DNA of 64,000 nt from Desulfococcus multivorans (GTDB lineage Bacteria; Desulfobacterota; Desulfobacteria; Desulfobacterales; Desulfococcaceae): assembly GCF_001854245.1 (NCBI RefSeq), contig NZ_CP015381.1, forward strand, positions 1,957,001-2,021,000, written 5' to 3'. Shown here piece after piece: positions 59,231-64,000 of the stretch (positions are counted from its first letter, which is position 1; every line of letters begins with the position of its first letter). The notes under the pieces were generated by a model. That model saw only the letters and a list, made by a program, of their open reading frames with translations. It was not told where the DNA came from and ran no database searches. A program made the translations under genes and the position numbers.

Positions 59231-61291
59231 TCAGCCTGTTTCCCGATCGTCGGTGGTCGGCGCCAGGACCAGCGCTGTCCGGGACGGCAGGTAGAGGCTG
59301 AGAAAATGCCGGTGAATCCGGTCGGTCAACGTATAGTGGATCATGCCGGGATCCTGGCGCGCAAGACCGCCGTAACCTTCGCGGTCGGTGTCGAGGGCGA
59401 CCCGATAGGCGCCCGGCGCCGCCGGTATCCAGTAGTCGGTGTGGGAGCGGGTGGGATGAAAATTGAATGCAAACACCTTTCCCGCTCTCAGAAAAGCAAG
59501 CACCCGGCTGCCTTCATCCAGGTGAAGGAGGAAGATTTCCTGGCCGAACGGTATCTGATATTCGGTCGAGAATGCCGTCAAGTCCCTGTCAAAGGTCGCG
59601 AGATGATGATAGCGCAGCAGGGGATCGTCCATCAGATGCCATTGACGTCGGGCGTATCGATATGACCATTGATTGCCCTCGCGGGGAAAATCGATCCATT
59701 CGGGGTGACCGAATTCGTTTCCCATGAAATTGAGGTAACCATGTCCCGCGGTGGCCAGGGTCGCCAGGCGAATCAGCTTGTGGAGGGCAATCCCCCTTGC
59801 CACAACGATATCCTCGGTCAGTACGGACATATGACTGTAGATGCGGCTTCCCATGAGGCGAAAGATAAGCGTCTGGTCCCCCACCAGGGCCTGATCGTGC
59901 GATTCGGCATAGCTGATGGTTTGTTCGTCGGCGCGTCGATTGGTCAACTCGTGCCAGAGGTGCCCCATGGACCAGAATTCATCGGGAGTGTCCTTGGTCA
60001 ATCGGATCCAGTAGTCGGGGATGCCCATGGCGAAGCGGTAATCGAACCCCACGCCCCCGTCTTCGAGAGGGGCCGCCAGCCCCGGCATGCCGGAAACATC
60101 CTCGGCGATGGTGACGGCGGTATCCGAAAGCGTGTGCACGACGCGGTTGGCCAGGGTCAGGTAGGTCAACGCCGCCTCATCCACCGATTCGTCGAAATAA
60201 TCGTCATAGACGGTAAAAGCCTTGCCCAGTCCGTGGTGGGTATAGATCATGCTGGTGACGCCGTCGAAACGAAACCCGTCGAACCGGTATTCGTCCATCC
60301 AGAAACGACAGTTTGACAACAGGAAATGAAGGATGTGGACGTTGTCGTAATCGAAGCAGCGGGAATCCCACGCCGGATGATCGCCCCGGTCGCCCTCGTG
60401 GAAATACTGGAAGGGTGTTCCGTCGAATCGGGAAAGCCCTTCGACCTCGTTTTTCACCGCATGGGAATGAACGAGATCCATGAGCACCAGAAATCCCATG
60501 CCGTGTGCTTCGTCCACCAATGCCTTTAAATCCTCCGGCGTTCCGAACCTTGAAGAGCACGCGAAAAAATTGGATACCTGGTAGCCGAAAGAGGCATAAT
60601 ACGGATGCTCGGCGACCGCCATGATCTGGAGGGTGTTGTAGCCTGCCCGGCGGATGCGTGGGAGGACGTTTCTACGGAACTCGGCGTAAGAGCCGATTTT
60701 TTCGGCGTCCTGGGCCATGCCGATGTGGGTTTCATACACGAGGAGGGGGCCGCGCTGCTTCCGGGGTCTTGGATGTCGCCACTGATGGGGAGCGTCCGGA
60801 CGCCAGATCTGAGCGTTGAAACTGCCGTTGTCGGGGTTTTGAACCACGCGACGGATCCAGGCGGGAATCCGGTCGCCGCGTCCGCCCGGCCATCGCATCT
60901 CGAGGCGATAGAGATCCCCGTGGGCGAGATCCCCGGCATCCAGCGTGATTTCCCAGACACCCGTGTCGCTTATACGCGTAAGTGCGAAGCGATCCATGAC
61001 CTTCCAGTCCGAAAAAGAGCCTTTCAAATAAATTTCCCGGGCATTCGGGGCCCATTCCCGGAACACCCACCGGCCGTCTTTGAAGTGCATACCGAAATAT
61101 TCGTGGCCCGAGGCAAAATCGGCGAGCGTTATTTTTCCCGAGGTCAATCGTAGCTCCATTTCATCGGTCCGCACGATGCGTCGGCGAATGACGTCCCGGT
61201 ATGGGGTCAGAAGCGGGTCTGCCGAAAGTCGGCGGCGGAGCATCCCGTCGATGATCTCCGGGTGCGAATGATCGATATCGTTTTTCGTCAT
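59231..61291 (-). CDS. glgB: 1,4-alpha-glucan branching enzyme (eukaryotic-type GH13)
   Basis: A 686-residue enzyme: CBM48 domain (about 60-160; FREWAPNAREIYLKGSFSDW), GH13 barrel (LVYETHIGMAQ, VLMDLVHSHA, nucleophile Asp in FRFDGVTSMIY, acid Glu in TIAEDVSGMP), and a C-terminal beta domain. SYAESHDQALVGDQTL and GNEFGHPEW resemble eukaryotic branching enzymes more than E. coli GlgB. It introduces alpha-1,6 branches in glycogen. GGAG precedes the start. No other glg gene is in view. Confidence 0.92.
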   Translation of the reverse strand: MTKNDIDHSHPEIIDGMLRRRLSADPLLTPYRDVIRRRIVRTDEMELRLTSGKITLADFASGHEYFGMHFKDGRWVFREWAPNAREIYLKGSFSDWKVMDRFALTRISDTGVWEITLDAGDLAHGDLYRLEMRWPGGRGDRIPAWIRRVVQNPDNGSFNAQIWRPDAPHQWRHPRPRKQRGPLLVYETHIGMAQDAEKIGSYAEFRRNVLPRIRRAGYNTLQIMAVAEHPYYASFGYQVSNFFACSSRFGTPEDLKALVDEAHGMGFLVLMDLVHSHAVKNEVEGLSRFDGTPFQYFHEGDRGDHPAWDSRCFDYDNVHILHFLLSNCRFWMDEYRFDGFRFDGVTSMIYTHHGLGKAFTVYDDYFDESVDEAALTYLTLANRVVHTLSDTAVTIAEDVSGMPGLAAPLEDGGVGFDYRFAMGIPDYWIRLTKDTPDEFWSMGHLWHELTNRRADEQTISYAESHDQALVGDQTLIFRLMGSRIYSHMSVLTEDIVVARGIALHKLIRLATLATAGHGYLNFMGNEFGHPEWIDFPREGNQWSYRYARRQWHLMDDPLLRYHHLATFDRDLTAFSTEYQIPFGQEIFLLHLDEGSRVLAFLRAGKVFAFNFHPTRSHTDYWIPAAPGAYRVALDTDREGYGGLARQDPGMIHYTLTDRIHRHFLSLYLPSRTALVLAPTTDDRETG

Positions 61292-61312
61292 GTTTTCTCC
61301 AATCCGGTCATA

Positions 61313-61402
61313 CTTCGATTTTCACGAACCGTTTCGGGGCGCTTGTCCCCCTTTCAGACGTCAGTCTCTTCCCGGTCAACATCACGATGGCCGAAGGCTG
61401 AG
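61313..61402. repeat. dispersed repeat, copy K (diverged)
   Basis: CTTCGATTTTCACGAACCG at the left and CAACATCACGATGGCCGAAGG then CTGAG at the right are imperfect inverted ends. The middle carries GTCAGTCTCTTCCCGG. Confidence 0.55.
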
Positions 61403-61580
61403 AACGCAATGCCATATCTTACAGGCTCAAGTCCGTCTCATCAACCGGGAAAACCCTCCTGTCTCGAAAAAGTCACATATCCCGGCAGGGACGACATCCC
61501 GTTCAAATACAGTATCGACGTACTCTGGATACCGGTATCGCTGTATAGCGTCCGACAGGATCCAGAATATAATATAGTAC

Positions 61581-61623
61581 CTCAACCGTCGACTTTCGTG
61601 ATATCGATGTAAAGGGCCTGAAG
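61581..61623. repeat. dispersed repeat, copy L (left end)
   Basis: CTCAACCGTCGACTTTCGTG, then ATATCGATGTAAAGGGCCTGAAG. It matches the left half of copies J and I. It lies about 110 bases before the protease start codon. Confidence 0.6.
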
Positions 61624-61730
61624 ACAGGAGGGGGATGGGAACGCCGCTTTTCATGTGCATACCGACGGGCCGGTCGCCTCTATTCTGAACCTCTGATTGA
61701 AACCCGTTTGAGCGGAGAAAGGGAGATGTA

Positions 61731-64000
61731 ATGAGCATAGAACCCGTTGCGTTGGAAAAACTCTACCATCGCTGTGATCCCGAACAATTTGCTTTCAAAA
61801 CGACGGACGAACTGGAGAACCTCAGCGAGTTCATTGGCCAGTCACGAGCCGTTGACGCTATCCATTTCGGCGTCGATATTCGACATGACGGCTACAACGT
61901 TTTCGCCCTGGGCGATCCGGCAACCGGAAAATTATCCCTTATCCGCGAATTGCTGCGGCTTCGGGCTTCTAAAGAGGATGTGCCTCCGGACATCTGTTAT
62001 GTCTACAATTTTGATGAAGCCCACAAGCCCAGACACCTGGTCATTCCGCCGGGAAAAGGCAAGAGCCTTGCCCGGGACATGGAGCAGCTGGTGGAGGAGG
62101 TTCGAAACGCCCTTCGCGCCGCCTTTGAAAGCGAAGAGTATCAGAACCGTCAGCAGAGCATCAGTCAGGAGCTTCAGGAACAACAGGAGAAGGCTTTCGG
62201 TGAGCTGCAGAAAAAAGGTGAAGCTTACAATCTCGCCCCGCTGAGAACCCCTGCGGGTCTTGTCTTCGCTCCGGTTCGCGACGGAGAAGTGATGCCGCCG
62301 GACGAGTTCAAGAAGTTACCCGATGCCGAGCGGAAAAAGATCGAGGAAAAGGCCGAGGAACTTCAGCAGGAGGCCATGAAGATCTTTCAGAAGATCCCTC
62401 AGTGGGAGCGGAAGATGCGGGAAAAACGGCGCAACCTCAACCGGGAGATCACGGGGTTCACCGTCGGGCCGGTCATCGACGAACTTCGTCGGAAATACGA
62501 GGATATCGCGGATGTTCTGAGTTATCTGGATGCTGTTGAAAAGGACATCATTCGAAACGTGCGGAACTTTTTTCAGCCCGATGCGGGACAGCAGAAGGAG
62601 GAGGCATCGATGCCGGTGCCGTCGTCCGGCACGGTCGGCCCGGACGGACGGGGAGAAAACCCGGCGCTGAGGCGTTACAAATTGAACATTCTGGTGGAAA
62701 ACAGCGGATCGGAGGGTGCCCCCGTCGTTTTCGAGCAGAACCCGTCCTATCAGAATCTCGTGGGACGCGTGGAGCACATGGCCCACATGGGTGCGCTGGT
62801 GACCGATTTCAATATGATCCGACCCGGGGCGCTGCACAAAGCCAGCGGCGGCTATCTGATTCTCGACGGCTTGAAGCTGCTTCAGCAGCCCTTTGCATGG
62901 GAAGGGCTCAAACAAGCCTTGAAAACCCGTCAAATCCGAATCGAATCCCTCGGTCAGATGTACGGATTTATTTCCACCGTATCCCTCGAGCCCCAACCCC
63001 TGCCGCTGAATGTCAAGGTGGTCCTTCTGGGCAGCCCCATGCTCTATTACCTGATACGCCATTATGATCCGGAATTCGGAGAACTCTTCAAGGTGGCCGC
63101 CGATTTCGATTATCGTATGGATCGGACGCCTGAAAACGAGCAAGCCTACACACGCCTGATCGCCACCATGGCCCGAAAGCACAGGCTGCGCCCCTTCGAT
63201 CGGACCGGCGTGGCCCGGATCATCGAGCAGGGATCTCGAATGGTGGAGGACGGTCGGAAGCTTTCCGTTCTGATGCGCGTGATCTGCGATCTGTTGAAAG
63301 AGGCGGATTATTGGGCCGGCAAGAACGGCAGCGGGACGGTCGGCGCCGCCGAAGTCCAGAAGGCCGTCGATACGGCCATCCATCGTTCGGACCGCCTCCG
63401 GGAGATGGTGCATGAGCAGATCCTGCGGGATATCGTTCTCATCGACAGCACGGGAGACAAGGTGGGGCAAGTCAACGGACTGTCGGTGATCCAACTGGGG
63501 GATTTCGCTTTTGGACGGCCCAGCCGGATCACCGCCCGGATACACCTGGGCAAGGGCGACGTCGTGGATATCGAAAGGGAAGTGGCTATGGGCGGTCCCA
63601 TCCATTCCAAGGGGGTCCTGATTCTGGCGGGTTTTCTCAACGGTCGCTTCGCCGTGGATCACCCCCTTTCCCTTTCCGCAAGCCTCGTTTTTGAACAGTC
63701 CTACAGTGGTGTGGAAGGGGACAGCGCGTCGTCGGCGGAGTTGTATGCGCTCCTGTCGGCCATCGCCGACGTGCCCATCAAGCAATCCCTGGCGGTGACG
63801 GGCTCCGTGAATCAGCACGGGGTCATTCAACCCATCGGGGGCGTCAACGAGAAGATCGAAGGCTTTTTCGACGTCTGCCGATCGAGGGGGCTCACGGGAG
63901 ACCAGGGTGTTCTGATCCCGTCATCCAACGTGGATCACCTCATGCTGCGGCGGGATGTGATCGATGCTGCGGCGGATGGGAAATTCCGGATCTATGCCGT
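61731..64000 (+). CDS. Lon-family ATP-dependent protease (AAA_32/LonB-like), cut by the window end
   Basis: 756 codons are present and the frame is still open. The ATG follows AAAGGGAGATG. Walker A (residues 61-69) is GDPATGKLS, with Leu where Ser/Thr is normal. A long helical insert (about 110-230) follows, and a Walker B-like GGYLILDGLKLL. The protease domain has the Ser-Lys dyad: Ser665 in GDSASSAE and Lys708 in GVNEKIEG, 43 residues apart as in Lon. It degrades proteins in the cytoplasm. A plus-strand frame of 2.2 kb plus clear catalytic residues make the call secure; the C-terminus is outside the window. Confidence 0.93.
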   Translation, partial: MSIEPVALEKLYHRCDPEQFAFKTTDELENLSEFIGQSRAVDAIHFGVDIRHDGYNVFALGDPATGKLSLIRELLRLRASKEDVPPDICYVYNFDEAHKPRHLVIPPGKGKSLARDMEQLVEEVRNALRAAFESEEYQNRQQSISQELQEQQEKAFGELQKKGEAYNLAPLRTPAGLVFAPVRDGEVMPPDEFKKLPDAERKKIEEKAEELQQEAMKIFQKIPQWERKMREKRRNLNREITGFTVGPVIDELRRKYEDIADVLSYLDAVEKDIIRNVRNFFQPDAGQQKEEASMPVPSSGTVGPDGRGENPALRRYKLNILVENSGSEGAPVVFEQNPSYQNLVGRVEHMAHMGALVTDFNMIRPGALHKASGGYLILDGLKLLQQPFAWEGLKQALKTRQIRIESLGQMYGFISTVSLEPQPLPLNVKVVLLGSPMLYYLIRHYDPEFGELFKVAADFDYRMDRTPENEQAYTRLIATMARKHRLRPFDRTGVARIIEQGSRMVEDGRKLSVLMRVICDLLKEADYWAGKNGSGTVGAAEVQKAVDTAIHRSDRLREMVHEQILRDIVLIDSTGDKVGQVNGLSVIQLGDFAFGRPSRITARIHLGKGDVVDIEREVAMGGPIHSKGVLILAGFLNGRFAVDHPLSLSASLVFEQSYSGVEGDSASSAELYALLSAIADVPIKQSLAVTGSVNQHGVIQPIGGVNEKIEGFFDVCRSRGLTGDQGVLIPSSNVDHLMLRRDVIDAAADGKFRIYA

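Larger units (their letters stand above)
61292..61730. other. 439-base divergent gap with two repeat copies
   Basis: It holds copy K (61313-61402) and copy L (61581-61623), with a CTTTCAGACGTCAGTCTCTT stretch inside copy K that recalls the heptamer family. An AT-rich tract (61560-61580) may hold a promoter for the downstream protease gene, but no clear boxes are seen. Confidence 0.55.

Noticed and set aside
62316-63830. 504-codon minus-strand open frame
   Set aside because: It is a shadow of the Lon-family protease on the plus strand, which has clear catalytic motifs. The antisense protein has no family features.

Overview
The window looks like chromosome from an anaerobic member of the Desulfobacterota (a Desulfosarcina/Desulfococcus-like sulfate reducer is my best guess). 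This rests on gene content: a lactate-oxidation locus of LutABC plus a GlcD/GlcF pair, an orange-protein (ORP) type locus under sigma-54 control, an ADP-forming acyl-CoA synthetase, LarB, many Fe-S proteins and several CoA/sulfur enzymes. There are no phage genes, transposases, CRISPR arrays or rRNA. Base composition is GC-rich throughout, and most starts have a clear GGAGG-type ribosome binding site.

Layout. 0-6 kb: a small protein, a CoA-disulfide-reductase/rhodanese, a CBS-PAS sensor with a degenerate histidine-kinase helix, and a molybdenum hydroxylase pair whose large subunit is a deletion pseudogene. 6-15.5 kb: a methyltransferase, then a divergent lactate locus. A FadR-type regulator, glcF and glcD lie on the minus strand; lutA, lutB, lutC and lactate permease lie on the plus strand. 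The shared intergenic region holds two TGGT-N3-ACCA palindromes typical of this regulator family. 15.6-22.3 kb: a TetR-controlled RND efflux operon with a strong promoter and an overlapping palindrome. The 3' stub of an ABC-2 permease gene abuts the outer-membrane-factor stop codon. 23.6-28.2 kb: the ORP-like locus (sigma-54 activator, -24/-12 promoter, receiver-like protein, two ferredoxin-containing MinD ATPases, two NifX/ORP-like proteins), followed by larB. 29-37 kb: housekeeping and accessory genes (ChaN-like protein, M1 peptidase, FmdB, HTH/zinc-ribbon protein, NudC, IHF, FumC). 37-41 kb: an ABC importer encoded with a BioB/HydE-like radical SAM enzyme. 41-50.8 kb: YqeY, acyl-CoA synthetase, thioredoxin, LolA, YebC, RlmE, RadA and a lytic transglycosylase. 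50.9 kb: tRNA-Glu(CUC) with its own promoter and terminator. 51-56 kb: coiled-coil proteins, a thioesterase-thioredoxin fusion with a ferredoxin, a NYN-domain protein and a universal-stress-protein remnant. 56-59.2 kb: a rhodanese/YedE sulfur-import operon and a phasin-like protein. 59.2-64 kb: a glycogen branching enzyme and a Lon-family protease cut by the window end.

Across the window runs a family of about twelve short intergenic repeats. Their ends read roughly TTCAACTTTCGACTTTCAT and its complement, so complete copies are MITE-like, with terminal inverted repeats. One copy forms the 3' end of the broken molybdenum hydroxylase gene and another adjoins the truncated stress-protein gene, so the element is linked to local gene decay. 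This repeat family and the collinear ORP-like locus are the two things most worth follow-up.
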